Shown piece by piece: positions 22,839 to 36,289 of a DNA stretch of 64,000 nt (its first letter is position 1; every line of letters begins with the position of its first letter). The notes below the pieces were generated by a model, which searched no databases, was not told the origin of the DNA, and saw only the letters and a program-made list of their open reading frames with translations. Source of the stretch: Tetrapyrgos nigripes (Eukaryota; Basidiomycota; Agaricomycetes; Agaricales; Campanellaceae); NCBI GenBank assembly GCA_013368315.1, contig JAACJM010000049.1:310001-374000 (forward strand). The letters are read 5' to 3'. A program made the position numbers and the translations under genes.

Positions 22839-24770
22839 GGTGAGTGCACTGTGCTCGTGTATATGCTAAATCCTAGCTTCTGATATCGTTGCAGGGCTTT
22901 GTTCCGTTCAGGTTCCGTTTCAGGCCAGCGCCCCTCTTCGCGAAAATAATTTGGTACGCTCTTCTTCTTGACAACCTTATTTAATCAGAACTCACTGCTT
23001 CTTTCCCTTAGATACTCCTTGGACTCATCCGTAGTACAGGGATGATATATTTATAGAGAGCAAGAAAGTTCTGCTTGCTGATCAGAACAGCAACCACGCT
23101 CAAGGCTCGAGTCTTTTCGACATAATCCGATACCTACTTCACCTGGTAGCCGGTTAGCTATTCTTGGTCTCCGATGCGCTTTTGGAACTCTTGGCCTTCA
23201 ACTCATCGACACGATGTTCCGAATTTTCAACTGGAGATGTCGAAGAACATTGTTCTGCAGATATTTCTCAGTTTCACTCTCCTATCAGACCACCTCAACG
23301 AAGGTATACCCGACTGTCGAGACCGACGCCATGTATGTCATGTCAGATTCTATACTCTGAGTCTGAACAAGTTCTTACTCTTATCTCTTCTATCTTGCTT
23401 TTCCATCATGATCCTTCTCTCCGTTTCTCTTCGAACTCCGTAGCTGCAGGCTATTAATTCTGCGGTTCTGCCCTTGAAAATAAATCTTTCAAGTTGGATG
23501 CTTAACTTGCTTGTCTCGCTCTGGGTGGGCCTGAACCTACTTGTCGGAAAAACTAGATGACTTCTGCTCGCTTGAGGTTCAAGACTTATTGGAAGAGAAC
23601 TGGGCAGCGATTCGGACCAACTGGAATAAACCGATCATGGACCCGCACGGGACGCAGAAGAAGTTTGGAAGAAATCGGAGCGTGCCCGCAACGAACTCTG
23701 ACTAGTACTACTGGGAGTCAAGCAGCCGAATAGAGGAAACACGGCACGGTGAACAGAGTCCTCCTTTACGTCCCGACTAGTAACTACTCGGTCCTGTGGG
23801 CGTATCACGGGTTCTTGCTGTCCATGACAAGACCTGCGCGCCCTCCCTCTCCTAGAGTACTAGCATCGTCATTTTGAAGGCTTCGCGGCTGGCTTTGGGA
23901 CTCCGCTAGAATAATGGGTACTCCGCGCTGCTGCTGACACTGTCTTGTCAATTGGCAGAATCTGTTTCTGTGACGGCTTTACTATGCTGTGCTGTGCGCC
24001 TCATCTAGTCAAACATCAAACTGACGGTCATCCATTGCCGAACCATCTTAAGAGACGCTGCAGCTAGTGAGCTGCTCCGTATGAGGATGTGGACTAGTGG
24101 GTATGTACTGCTGCTCTTCTTCGCCGTTTGTACGGGTCTACATATATACACACAGTATGATCTGTGACCGGATTTAGGGTTCGGAACCTGGGCCCTGGCA
24201 CACAGCATCACTTCCGTCGGTAGATGGTAGTCGCCCTGACAGTCTGCTTTCTTCCTTGTCTTTCTTTCCTTTTCTCCCTTTCTTTAGGTCAATATTCGTT
24301 GGAATATTGATGTGTACTCGTACATGCACATAGAGTGACCCCCCTCTGACTGATGGGTATAGGACCATTTGATCATGACGAGCACCTCGATACGACAGCG
24401 TTTCTATGGTACAGACTTGTATATGTACAATGTGATCGTTGTCCGAAATTGGTTGGAAATGTTAGACCCTTTGCAAAGTTTTGCCCTCTTTTGCTGTATT
24501 CTGTCGTTTGAGTGAAGTGGTAGATACAGAGCTCTGATGCAGGATATTGACTTCTTGTCGCCATTCCCAGAGGAAATGCTGAGGAAACGATGTACGGAGA
24601 CTCCACACCGTCAGCGTCATAGCCTTCACGAATTCTGTTGGTTTGAAAAAGATTCCCACGTGATGCACGCAAAGCGGCAATCGGCGTTCTCCCTCCCTCC
24701 CTTACTCTCACTTTTACCCTTCTTCGTTGCTCAGGCCAGCTAGCAGCTGGTGACTACACTCTTATAGGCC
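22839..24770. other. Long 5' region of the chitin synthase gene
   Basis: No gene supported in this 1.9 kb. Short ORFs at 23164-23457 and around 24000-24700 have no recognisable features. It probably holds upstream regulatory sequence and 5' UTR of the chitin synthase. Confidence 0.45.
24689..24735 (+). promoter_or_regulatory. Pyrimidine-rich core promoter tract of the chitin synthase gene
   Basis: A CT-rich run (CTCCCTCCCTCCCTTACTC and following) ends about 35 bp before the start codon at 24771. CT tracts are common just upstream of transcription starts in highly expressed fungal genes. No TATA box is obvious. Confidence 0.35.
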
Positions 24771-27700
24771 ATGGCCTCTAATAACACCCAGGCGATAGCC
24801 TCGGGTGACCTCGTCGACCTCGTTTCTTCCTCAGGCTCTGCAACCATCTATCCTTCTGACGATGCCATCCTCGCCGTTCTCCAGGCCCGTTTTCGAGGCG
24901 ATTTGCCTTATACTCGCATAGGAGCAACAAATTTGGTGGTCGTCAACCCATACAAGATGCTCGCCAACGTCAGCAATGTCAGTGCGAAGGAGTACGAGGA
25001 GAGGTCTTACAAGGACACCGGCATACCCATGGTGGATTCGCCAAAACCACTTCAACCTCACATTTACGATTTGGCCGCACGGGTATATCTCATGATGAGA
25101 CGGAGGAATGAGTCTCAGGCACTGTTGTCAAGGTGTGTGTGCGAGACTTGCTGTCTAAGGATGACTTCGCTCACCAGGCCTATTTTGGCAGAGGGATAAC
25201 TGGCTCAGGAAAGACCTCGAGCATCCAGCTTTTCGTGAACCAAATCCTCCGATTATCCAGTCATTCGAGTAAGGAAGCAAAGCTAGCCGAGCAGATCAAG
25301 GCTCTGAGCGTTGTACTCGATTCTTTCGGAAACACCAAGACACTCATAAATCCCAACGCCTCTCGGCACAGTCGCTATCTCGAGCTTCATTTTAATGACC
25401 GAGGTCGCATCTCCGCTGCCAAAATCCTCACATTCGGCTTGGACAAATCCCGACTTAATCGCCTCTCACACGAGGAACGTTCTTTCCATGTATTCTACCA
25501 GTTCCTCGCCGGTTGCACCACTACCGAGCGAGATAATCTCAACATTGAGGATCCCTCAGACTACGCCCTCCTTGCATCATCAGGATGCTATCGTCTTCCT
25601 TCCGGTCCGTTCAGCGACGACTCTATTGCTATGGGTGACCTACGGGCTGCCATGAAGACACTGGGCTTCAAACCCAAAGCAATGTCTTCCATCTTCTCTC
25701 TCCTCATTGCCATCCTCCTTCTCGGAAATCTAGAGTTTGGCGAAGGCGACTTCCACACAGTCTCAGCCTACGTTGTCAACACTCAGGTTCTCGACCAAGT
25801 TTCCCGTCTATTAGGCGTCTCATCCGAGGACCTTAGTCAGACTCTCACCAACAAGACGAGCTATGTTCGTAAAGAGCTCTACACCGTCCTCCTTAGTGCC
25901 CAGCAGAGTTCTGTTCAGCGTGACTCCTTTGTCCGCGACCTGTACGCCATCCTCTTTGCTTTTGTCGTCGAGACCGCCAATCACAAAATTGCACCCTCCT
26001 CCAAAGCCGCTCCTCCTCATTCCCAACTCGACATCCTAGATTTACCTGGGTATCAGTCGCGTGGTCCTTCGGGAATGGGATCTGTGGCGTTCACAGGCCA
26101 GACACCGCTTGTGTCAGCTTATGGACATAACAGCCTGGAGGAGTTCTGCATAAACTTCTCCGACGAGCTTCTCCAGTCATTCTATCTCCGTCATACCTTT
26201 GAAGACACCGTTGGATACAATGGCCACATTGTTGGGGATGGTCTGTCATTGCCAGCAATTTCCACCATGGACAACACTGCTTGCGTTGAGCTACTCAAGG
26301 GCGCCTTACCAGAGAAGGCTCAGCGTAAGCCTGGTGGTATTATAGGGTTGATGAACAAGTCTGCTTCCTCTTTCAAATCTGGCAAGGCGGGCGATCATCG
26401 CAACGAAGACCTTCTCCAAGACTTCGTCGGCAAATTCGGTGTCCATGCGTCTTTCGTCACCAGTCCCAACGTCGGTGCTGCATCTGACCGTACCCAATTC
26501 GGTATCAACCACTATGCGGGGATGGTACCTTATGATGTGACCGACTTTGTGGATAAAGATGCCGACTTGTTGGATTCTGCCTTCGTCACGCTGTTGAGGA
26601 ACTCTGAAGATGGTTTCGTTGCCAAGCTTCTTTCGGGACCTAGTTTGGCGGCGGAGAGGCATGTCAAGGACGAAAACATTATCGTTCAGGCTCAGGTGTC
26701 CTCGAGGCCTCTGAGAACAATCACACCTATCCCAGCCTCAGGACCTTCTCCAGCTGAAGGTGAAGAAGAACAATCCGAGTTAGATCGTGCCAAGTCGTAC
26801 CCCATCAGCACTCAGATCAACTTCACACTCAGCGAAATCCTCTCCAACATCTCCAAAGCACGTCTCTGGACCATGTCTTGCATTCGGCCCAACGACTCTG
26901 GATCTCCAAACTCGTTTGACAAGCGCAGGGTGAAGGCGCAGATACGCTCTCTGCTGCTACCAGACATCACCTCCAGAAAGAGTGTCGAGTTCGTCACCGA
27001 TTATGACGTTGACGAGTTCTGCGATCGTTATGTGCCGAGGATGCAGGGTTCTGCGCAAGAGAGGATTACGCAATGTGCGAGAGCGAACGGTTGGAAGGAG
27101 GGTCTAGACTATGTTGTTGGGCATCGGATGATATGGCTTGCGTTCCCTGCATGGAAGATGGTGGAGGACACCGTTAGGGCTGCCGAGAAGGATGCCAAAA
27201 AAGCTTTGGCTGACGCAGGTATGGGAGACGAGGAAGATGAGAATGGCAGTGCTGCACAGGATGATGGTACCGAATATACGCATCAAGAGGGAGCTACTTA
27301 CGCTGGTGGATATGGCACGCTTAGAGGGCTGGCTCCCCAGTCGTCGGATATGGGATACGAGAGTAACGAAAACTTGGTGACTAGGAGGGCTGGGCCTGAT
27401 GGAGCGATGTACAGGGAGCCGAATACAGCTTATGCCCCTGGAGGTCTGGCTACGCCTACGATGCCTCAACCTCAGTACTCGGACGAAGGTGGTGCATGGG
27501 GAGGTTCAGAGTGGGACAAGAAAGAGTCTATGGGCGGCTCTGCACCAGCATACTCTGCAAAGGAAGCTGATGGCCTCGTCGTCAAGGAAGCACCCAACGC
27601 TGTTGAAGAGATTCCCTCCACTAGAATACGACGCTTCTGGCTCTGGACTGTATGGGGAACTACTTGGTGGATCCCTACTTTCTTACTTAGCTCCGTTGGA

Positions 27701-30700
27701 CGCATGAAACGACCGGATATTCGGCTTGCTTGGAGAGAAAAGGTTACCATCTTCTGGCTCATCTTCCTGCTGAACGGCATCGTCGTCTTCTACATCATCG
27801 AGTTCGGTCGCCTACTTTGTCCTAATTTCGACAAGGCCTGGAAACTCAGCGAGGTCGCCCAGCATACTGCCTCCAATGATTACTATGTTGCCATTCAAGG
27901 CAGAGTCTACGATGTTTCTAACTACGTCGGAGCCGACCATAGTGATATCAACGGCGAGGATAGTTCCAGTCCCGACGCCTTAGAGGTCTTGGCAGGGCAG
28001 GATTTGACCTATTATTTCCCGGTTCCCCTTACCCTTGGTTGCCCGTCGCTCGTCTCGGATAGAAACATGAAACTTACGTTCAAGAACTTCACCGATTTCG
28101 AACAGACGGCTCATCATGACTCTGGAGTTTCCGCCCAATCGTCCGACAGTAAATTGGCCAAAGATGATTGGTATCTCACGAATTTCAAGCCGACCATCGA
28201 CCAGTATTACAAAGGCCCATTAGTTTGGGAATGGAACGACATCAAAAGCGAGGCCGCAGACGAAAACCTTGAAAAGTACGTGATTTACAGAGCATTGTGT
28301 TTTATGTTGCTCATCATCTTTACAGGAAATGGGGCGTTTACAACAACAAGCTGTACGATCTCACGGACTATCTCAACACTCAGAAAGTCAACCTCAACAA
28401 TGATGCGTACAACTTCTTGGACCAAGATCTTGTCGACGTGTTTGCTCAGCGTAGCGGCCAGGACGTTACTAGCAGGCTTAACGAGGTCATTGGCAAAATG
28501 GACGAGAACACGCGTGTCCTCAACATGAACTGTCTTAACAATCTTTTCTTCATCGGCGAGACAGATTTCAGGAAGACGGCACGATGTCAGGCTCAGAACA
28601 TTTTCTTACTTGTGGTTGCCGGTATTCTCACGGGTTCGGTGGCCTTGAAGTGTGAGTTGTTCTCACATAATTGGAGACTCTGTCTGACAGTCTTTTGTTA
28701 GTCCTTGCTGCGCTGCAGCTGTCTCCCAAGAGACACCCTGAACTCCAAGACAAGTTTGTGCTGTGCCAGGTGCCTTGTTATACTGAGGGTGAGGACTCCC
28801 TTCGTCGTACCATCGACTCCCTCGCGGCTCTTAACTATGACGACAAGCGAAAGCTTATCTTCATCATCTGCGACGGTAACATCACCGGTAGCGGAAACGA
28901 CAAGACTACCCCTCGTATTGTCTTGGATATCCTCGGTGTAGACCCCAACCTCGATCCCGAGCCATTACTCTTCAAGTCCGTTGGTGAAGGTTCCAAAGCA
29001 CTCAATTATGGTAAAGTTTACTCGGGCTTTATGAGTTTGAAGGCCACGTCGTTCCGTGCGTCGTTTTTCTTTCTTTTCTTCTCCGATAGTCAATAACCTT
29101 CTTGTAGATATATGGTCGTCGTCAAAGTCGGCAAGCCCACAGAGCGTTCTAAACCTGGTAATCGTGGAAAGCGAGACTCTCAAATCCTCGTTATGCACTA
29201 CCTCAACCGTGTACACTTCGACGCCCCCATGTCTCCTCTGGAACTCGAGCTGTATCATCAAATGCGAAACGTTATTGGTATTGACCCCGCGTTCTATGAG
29301 TACATTTTCACTATTGATGCTGATACTGTGCGTTCTCCTTGCTGTAAATGTTTAAACCTCCCTCTGATATTTGCATTTTTCGATGACCAGTCCGTGACAC
29401 CTGATGCGCTCAATTTGCTGGTAGCCTCCGCCGCCGACGACTCCAAAATTATTGGCATCTGCGGTGAAACGAAGTTGGAAAATGAAGACGAGTCCTGGTG
29501 GACCATGATCCAGGTTTATGAGTACTACATCTCTCATCATTTGTCCAAGGCTTTCGAGAGTCTTTTCGGTTCCGTAACCTGTCTTCCTGGTTGTTTCACA
29601 CTTTTACGTATCCGTACGGCGGACAAAGGTCGTCCCATCATCATTTCCAACCGTATCATTGACGAGTATTCTGAGCCCAATGTCGACACGCTCCATAAGA
29701 AGAACCTGTTCTCGCTCGGTGAAGATCGTTTCTTGACCACCCTCCTCATGAAGCATTTCCCTACCTACAAGACCAAGTTCAACCCGGCTGCGCTTGCTAG
29801 GACGGTTGCGCCCGAATCTTGGCGAGTGCTTTTCTCCCAACGACGTCGTTGGATTAACTCTACCGTCCACAATTTGTGCGAGTTGGTCATCCTCCCGGAA
29901 TTGTTTGGTTTCTGCTTTTTCTCCATGCGCTTCTTCGTCTTCGTTGATCTTTTGAGTACTATCGTGAGTCATTAATGATGCCTTCATACTCGATATCCCG
30001 CTGACCCTTCTCTCCAGATCCTGCCTTCCACTGTCGTTTATGTGGGTTTTCTCGTTCTGTCCACCTTACCTCGACGCTGATTTTCTTTGCAGCTTGTGTA
30101 CCTCATCGTGCGAGTCTCCATCGGAGCCACTGCTTTCCCGTTGATCGCCATTATCATGATAGCTGTAACTTATGGTTTGCAGGTCAGTGTCATCGAATCT
30201 TATTTAGTTTTACATTTCTTGACATTGCTGCAGGCGCTTATTTTCATCATCAAACGGGAGTTCATGCTCGTGGGGTGGATGGTGGTGTACATTTTATCCT
30301 ATCCCGTCTACAGTTTCTTCCTGCCCATCTATTCGTTCTGGTGCATGGACGAATTTGGTTGGGGTAACACTCGTCTAGTAATTGGTGAAGGAAGAGACAA
30401 GAAGGTCATTATTAACGAGGACGACAAGTTTGACGAGTCTATGATACCTCTCAAGAAATTCAGCGGTACGCACTCTCTTTCATGTTGTGCTTTCGAGAGT
30501 CTCACTTCTTTCCATACAGAATACGAGGCCGAAGCTTGGGACACTTCTTCCAACACTCATGGTGACAACTTGTCTGGCTATAGCAAACCACGTTCTCGAG
30601 CTCCCCACTCCAGGGCCGAGTCCCCTCACACATATCAGCAAGGTTCTCAAGCTGGAGATTACTATCGTGACACAAACCCTCTCGATAAATCTAATCCCAA

Positions 30701-31320
30701 CCGTAGTCAGGTTTCTCTGAGCAATGTGTCTCATCGTGCACCCATGCAGCCCACGATGTCTCAGTATGGAGGTCTTCCTCAACTTCCTTTCATGCCCTTT
30801 GGTGGTGGACCCGGTTCTATCGCTGGTGGTTCTGACTACGGTGGTCAAATGCCGATGATGCCTCAGATGCCATATCAGAACACGGGTAGCATGTACGGTA
30901 TGATGCCTGGACCCATGGGCCCCATGATGCCCAATTACAACATGATGACAGGAGGCAGCTTCGGAGGAGGTTCACAATCCGGACACTCTGGGTTTGCTCC
31001 ACCGGCCATGCCAGCTGCTCAGAGGCCCATGTCGACTTTCTCCATGGCGACTACTGTAAACCCTTTCGCCGGTCCTAGTATGAACTCTGACCCATCAGAT
31101 GACGAGTTGTTCAGCGCTCTACGGACTTATTTGAGTACACAAGATCTGATGACCGTGACTAAGAAGTACGTTTCCAGTCGTTGCTTTCATTTACCGGTGC
31201 TGACTATTATTTTCCAGAACCGCACGGGAGGCTGTAATGGCGAAGTTCCCCAAGGCGGATCTGAGTTCTCGCAAGGACTTCCTTAACAAGTCTATTGACA
31301 CTATTCTTGCGGAAACGTAG
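24771..31320 (+). CDS. Chitin synthase with N-terminal myosin motor domain; one-base frameshift in assembly
   Basis: Eleven exons: 24771-25132, 25192-28275, 28326-28651, 28702-29055, 29108-29327, 29391-29963, 30018-30041 (24 nt), 30093-30182, 30234-30465, 30520-31165 and 31218-31320. The motor has a P-loop ([10 protein letters not shown]) split by intron 1, a switch I-like NPNASRHSR and a switch II-like [10 protein letters not shown]. Two membrane helices, a cytochrome b5-like segment ([16 protein letters not shown]) and the catalytic domain follow. The catalytic domain has [12 protein letters not shown] and QRRRWINS, then membrane helices, a Met/Pro/Gly-rich region and a C-terminal DEK-like domain. 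The enzyme polymerises UDP-GlcNAc into wall chitin at the plasma membrane, with actin-linked delivery. The exon total is 6,014 nt, one short of a multiple of three. Exon 4 needs one extra base near 29021-29031 to read through EFEGHVV. Confidence 0.92.
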
Positions 31321-31607
31321 TAGACTCCTTTCATATATAATGGACTTTGGGTTTGGTTGTTTACATCTGAGACTTTCTCTTCATATTTGCTTTGCATCGC
31401 AGAAACGTGGCACGGACTTGACATCTTGTAGTATTGAACAAACTTTCTTTACCTTGGACTAATGATATTGCATTCGCATACACTACAATCACTCCTTTTC
31501 TTGATTTTTCGTAGTAATCTAGTGAACATCCATCTGAATTTAAGTACAGTCAATCGGGATCTTATTTGAACTACGGGTGTCAATTATTTGTCGTCGCTGG
31601 GTTATGT

Positions 31608-33279
31608 CTACTTCTCAGCACTCAGGTTGGTCATTGTAGCGCTACTCCTTCTGCGGCTTTCTTTGCGGGAAGCATCATTACCGTTGTTACCCTGCTCCGC
31701 ATCCCTGAGCCCATCAGCGTCGTAGTCTCCGAGATAGAAGTATACCGCTGGCAGCCAGACGATAGCTGCTCCGACGATATTTCCAAGATAAGTTGCAATA
31801 AGAGACCTGGAAAGCCAGAGTGAGCATGCTGCAACTAGCGTCGACATTTATATTAGCAACTCACTTTCGTATGTATCCAGCTGTAGTGAGCTAGGATGGA
31901 AAACGTCAGATCCTATACGAATAAGCAGGGTAACAAGACCTACGTCCGTCCCGAACATGATACCGAGAGGTATATAGAACATGTTCGCAATCACTGAGAC
32001 ACATGTTAGCAAGGGTCGCTACATTTATCAGTGTTTGCTCACCGTGATCAAAGGAGACAGCAACAAAAACCTATGTCAATGCCAAATTAGACAAATGCAT
32101 TTCTTGGAATCAGAAACAAGCCATGTTCATACCCATATCGGGATCCAAATGGCGATCAGCTGTAGAAGGATACGTTGGTCAGATTTACACTTTCGCAAAG
32201 CAAAATTGGATAAAAACTCGCCTTAGACGTAGTCTCCTTTGCACCCGCGGCAAGCTAGCAGAAACGGGAGGTCAACAAGTCAAAAGAGAAAAGGCATGGC
32301 CCTGGCCGAAGATTTACCCAGACAGCGATGCAAACCAAGATATTGCATCCAATCCCGCGGAGAAAGATTTGGTGCCATTGCGGGTCGACTGCTTTTTTCC
32401 TAGAAGTAATTAATTCGCTTGAGCGGAAAGAACAACAAAGTGGCGGACTTGGATCAGGAACTTACTCCGCATATGCAGCGACACCAGTGATATACGGCTC
32501 TGAAGAGATGATTCCGCTGTCTGCGTTCGTGGGAAATTGACAAGGTATCAGGACATCTTATGAAGGTGTATATATAGTGTTATTAGTTACTCACAGTGAA
32601 CAAGTATCGCAGCAGAAAATAGACTTCCAACGAGATTGCCAAAGGTCACTGCCCAGCTGAAGTGGTAAGGTGGCCATATCATTTCCCGAGTCTCTGTCCT
32701 CACCAATGATCCAATTGACCGGAAGACTCCACCAAGGAATAGCGTGTTTGGCCACAGCCATAGGAAAGACCTATGTACTTTGTTAGAACGAAGAGCTCCT
32801 GGCAGGTTCAGGGTGCTTCTACCATCATGTTACTGGTCAACAACTCCAGGCCTAGCATGACAATCCTAAGGATTACGGGAATGAGCAGTGAATACAAGCA
32901 GACTATCTAAGAGAGAGAGCTTACAAAACGAATCCAGTAGGAAAGACAAATCCTCCAAGGATCTTGACGAGTGCAGGATTACTCGAATTCAGGTTTGTGG
33001 ATCCAGCTTGAACGATTTCATTCATGAGACCACCAAAGGACAACATGAGGCCAGCGAGGAACTACAGTAACACAATAAGAAAAAATAGAAAACGGAAACG
33101 TGTCAGCCTCTCTCCTTTGCATGGCTCGTGTTTGAAATATAGTACTGGTAGAAAGAGCTCACCGCTTTGAAGAAAATTTTATCATAGCGGGTCATATGTT
33201 TCTTGACAGCATGCTCAACCATTATAATCGCAACTTGCTCCGGCTTGAGAGTGCTTTGAACGTTAAGCGCAGCTTCCAT
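31608..33279 (-). CDS. Formate/nitrite (FNT) family channel
   Basis: Thirteen short exons join in frame from ATG 33279 (exon 1 to 33163; intron 33162-33062) to the stop at 31608. FNT landmarks appear in order: the amphipathic N-terminus (KKHMTRYDKIFFKA), FLAGLMLSFGGLM, MLGLELLTSNMM, IPWWSLPVNWI, FGNLVGSLFSAAILV, WHQIFLRGIGCNILVCIAVW, the pore-region HVIANMFYIPLGIM, and a last helix with SLIATYLGNIVGAAIV. The cytosolic tail is Ser/Arg-rich. One intron has a GC donor (AAG|GCGAGT). FNT proteins are pentameric channels for formate, nitrite or related small anions in the plasma membrane. Aspergillus NitA is the fungal precedent for nitrite. No nitrate-assimilation genes are next to it, so the substrate is uncertain. 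It lies tail-to-tail with the chitin synthase. Confidence 0.9.
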
Positions 33280-33956
33280 GGTGTCGAGGCGTTATTGGCT
33301 GAAATTGGCTCGTAATTCGTGAGATGCGTGAACGGAATGTTAAGGAATTCCTTGGAGAAATTGGGATGCGTTTTTGGAGGCTTAAGTACCTTCGGATACC
33401 ATAGAGTCTTCCTTTACCCCAACTGAACGCTTCTTCTATTCTTCTATTCTCTCGTGTTCGTAGAGAACATTTGACCCATTTAACCTTATCAGAAGCAAAA
33501 AAACGTCTTGTTGCATTCTGTCGTGCCCCCTCGGACCCGTGCAATGGTCTGGGTCCAATCAAGCGTGAGTCGTTAGACACTCCTTCAAGTTATATTTACG
33601 AACCTTTAATTGTCGCAACGTTGGAATTTCAAATTACATAGTGCCTTCAGAACTGATAAATTGGATGATAACCTCTAGTAATCGCCTGTTGGACCCAGTA
33701 GCTTTTCAGACCCGATAAACCCGATGAAAAAAGCTGGCAAAAAGTCGAGAGTTCACGATGAAAACAGATATACAGTGGAGTTATCTAATTTTAGACATTT
33801 CTCGACTCCTCGTGTTCGTCTGCTTGTCTCAGGGCCAGCAGAAGAGGGAGCGGGAAGCAGGATCAACTGATCCTCCAGTGGCGTCCTAGTGGCGTCTAAA
33901 GAACATGAACCCTCACAGAAAACGTGGGGAAACAATCCGGGCAAGTGAAGTCCCAC

Positions 33957-34283
33957 GCGAGGATGGTAAATTCTGCCCATAAAAGATTAGGCACGAAGCA
34001 AAGAGAATGAAGAATTCCCTATCGGAGGGATGAGCGTTTATAGGCTTCAACGCTACATTTTTTGCAGTGGCAGCGTGAGTTTGAACGGCAGTTGACAGAA
34101 AAACCGCGTACCCTACTACGCGAGGATAGTAAATTTTGCCCATAAGAGATTAGGCAGGACATACGAAGCAAAGAGAATGAAGAATTCCCTACCGGGAGAT
34201 ATGAACGTTTATTAGGCTTCAACGCTACATTATCTGCAGTGACAGCGTGAGTCCGGACCGGAATTGACAGAAAAACCGTGTAA
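33957..34283. repeat. Tandem duplication of a 163 bp unit
   Basis: Copy 1 starts at 33957 (GCGAGGATGGTAAATTCTGC) and copy 2 at 34120 (GCGAGGATAGTAAATTTTGC). Both include AGAGAATGAAGAATTCCCTA and end with TTGACAGAAAAACCG. A few small indels separate them. It is non-coding and lies upstream of the FNT gene. Confidence 0.7.
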
Positions 34284-35000
34284 TTCGACTCAAGACCTTC
34301 CCTGATAATCCGAAGACGTATTAGCATGAGTATGGAAGCAAAATAAGCAGATGAAATGTTAAAGAAGTAATCACCTTTCAACTCCGATCAAATTAAAGCT
34401 ACAAATTAATTTTCATTCTGCAGTCGCAGTACTGAGAGACACAACATATGCACGTGCGGATCGGAACGGCCAACAGTCCTCGCAGTCCATGAGCAACGAA
34501 GGCCTTCCGTTAGTATTTCCATAAGCTTCATCCATGTACCCAGAGTCTATAACCAGAGTACCGTAACGGAGTTCCGTTTTCCCAGAGGCGTACACAAGTT
34601 CTCGAATGCAACTCCGAGTAGAAGGTTTACAGGACTAGTGTTCCTCCACCGTCGCGTCTGTCTAACACAGAGAAGGCCACCGGTTTTCATGAGCCCTCGC
34701 ACCTCTCACTCCGTATGCCTTCCAGAACTTCTTCAATTGGGGCGGCCCAGAACTCGCAACCTTGATCACCATGCATATGGCATATGATAAATAGTATAGC
34801 AATTCTGATATTTACACAGAGACATTGGTACCGGTCATCAAAGATGGGAGCGAATTTGGATCAAGTTACTAGAAAGTCCGTCAGAGTGTGAGACAATTCA
34901 ATCAGGTTTAATGCGGAAAACTCACCAGTTACATATACTGATAGCGACAGCAGTCCAACCTCCAAACAACCAATCCATTGCACGGTGCACTTATACATCA
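34284..35000. other. Intergenic, nothing recognised
   Basis: No gene or repeat structure supported between the tandem duplication and the small mitochondrial-type protein. Confidence 0.4.
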
Positions 35001-35378
35001 TTACTCCTTCTTTTCCTTATCCTTCCATCCATTCTCCCAAGCACTCCTCACCCCTGCCTCACTGTATTTTCCCTTCGGAGGCTCATACGACTTTTGTGAT
35101 GTTTCAGAGTCTGGGTCGACACGGTGGATTGTGGGGTCATTGGGTGGATTCGCGTCGACGTCTTTGGAGTATGAGTCGGATGTGTGGGTTGCAGCGTTGG
35201 TGGTTGCATTGGGTGACGGTGTAGGCTGCTGAGCTCCTGAAGCTTGGGAGGACATTGCACGAGATGCAAGTGCAATTTTGTTGGTGGTATGCAAGTGCCC
35301 TGACGTAACTGCAACAGGGTAATGGGTACGGCGCAGAAGAGTCAGAGCCAGAGACTGTAGAGTTCGTTTGGAGAGCAT
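35001..35378 (-). CDS. Small mitochondrial-type protein of unknown function
   Basis: Single exon of 125 codons. The first 40 residues lack acidic residues and are rich in Arg, Leu, Ser and Thr (MLSKRTLQSLALTLLRRTHY), a typical mitochondrial presequence. The mature part is Thr/Ser/Pro-rich and then carries DANPPNDPTIHRVDPDSE and SYEPPKGKYSEAGV. I associate these segments with a conserved small family in basidiomycetes. No enzymatic motif is seen. The ATG at 35378 is chosen because it begins the presequence. Confidence 0.6.
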   Translation of the reverse strand: MLSKRTLQSLALTLLRRTHYPVAVTSGHLHTTNKIALASRAMSSQASGAQQPTPSPNATTNAATHTSDSYSKDVDANPPNDPTIHRVDPDSETSQKSYEPPKGKYSEAGVRSAWENGWKDKEKKE

Positions 35379-36289
35379 CTCTGTAGTCGGTAGGGTTGGT
35401 GGTGGAGGTAGTGACGGTGGGCTGAAGCAACAATGGACCCGACGGGCGTGTTGCGGGGACTAAGAGAGCAATGTAATCGCCGCCCGGAATGTTCCTCTGA
35501 TCGTACTTTATTTAGAGGGCGAACAGGTGACCTGATCGTGTGCAAAAGAACTTTGAAGGAGACGTCGTCATGACATGATGACAACCTCAGCCTGGTTCCA
35601 TTAACGGTGTACGAAGTATATGAGGAAACAAAGTGAAAGCTAGGCTGCCATGCAGAACCGAGGCGAGTACGCACGTACATTGACTGCGGAAGCCAAGGTC
35701 AGCGGCTAAGTTGAACTGTGGAATGTTATCTGCGTCAAGCAGACTTGCCGGCGGACTAGAGTCAAGCGTGAATGAGTAGAAGGTGATGTGGCTCACCTTG
35801 TATGTATCTGCCATTCATATGTGATTTTCAAGGACATTCCAAGGACATTTGAGAACGAGAACGTGTAGAAGAAAGTAAGCTTGACAGAAGAAAAAAACTC
35901 GTCCGGGTTTGGTTAGTGACGCGTCGCGTCACCTCACCTCATCATGCATCATGGACAGCACGTTGACGTCCACGAATCCGAGCCTCCCCTCCAGCTCTTG
36001 TCCCGTTGTCTCCTCTGTGCTCATCAACATGCAAGACTCCGGCCTCGAAAATCTCAGAGCAGCTACGTTTTAAAAAAGTGCTCTACCACTTCCTAAGGGC
36101 CACTGACAGGTCTGAAGAATTCGAGGGCAATTTTTTCAGTCCCTGGGTTCAACTTCAAAATAGAAAGGGGCATTGATTCCGACTTGAGGCAAAACTGCTT
36201 AGGTTTTTGTTGGCTGCAACGCCTGTAGTACGTCTTTCCCCGGTCACGTACAGCGCTATTTTCTGACAGCCTCTTTTTTTTCTTCTCAG
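35379..36289. other. Intergenic with a possible small first exon
   Basis: A minus-strand reading from 35814 (MADTYKVSHITFYSFTLD to about 35680) ends at a GTACGT donor and may be an isolated exon. A GACGCGTCGCGTCAC word at about 35920 contains ACGCGT, the MluI cell-cycle box. Neither is well supported. Confidence 0.25.
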
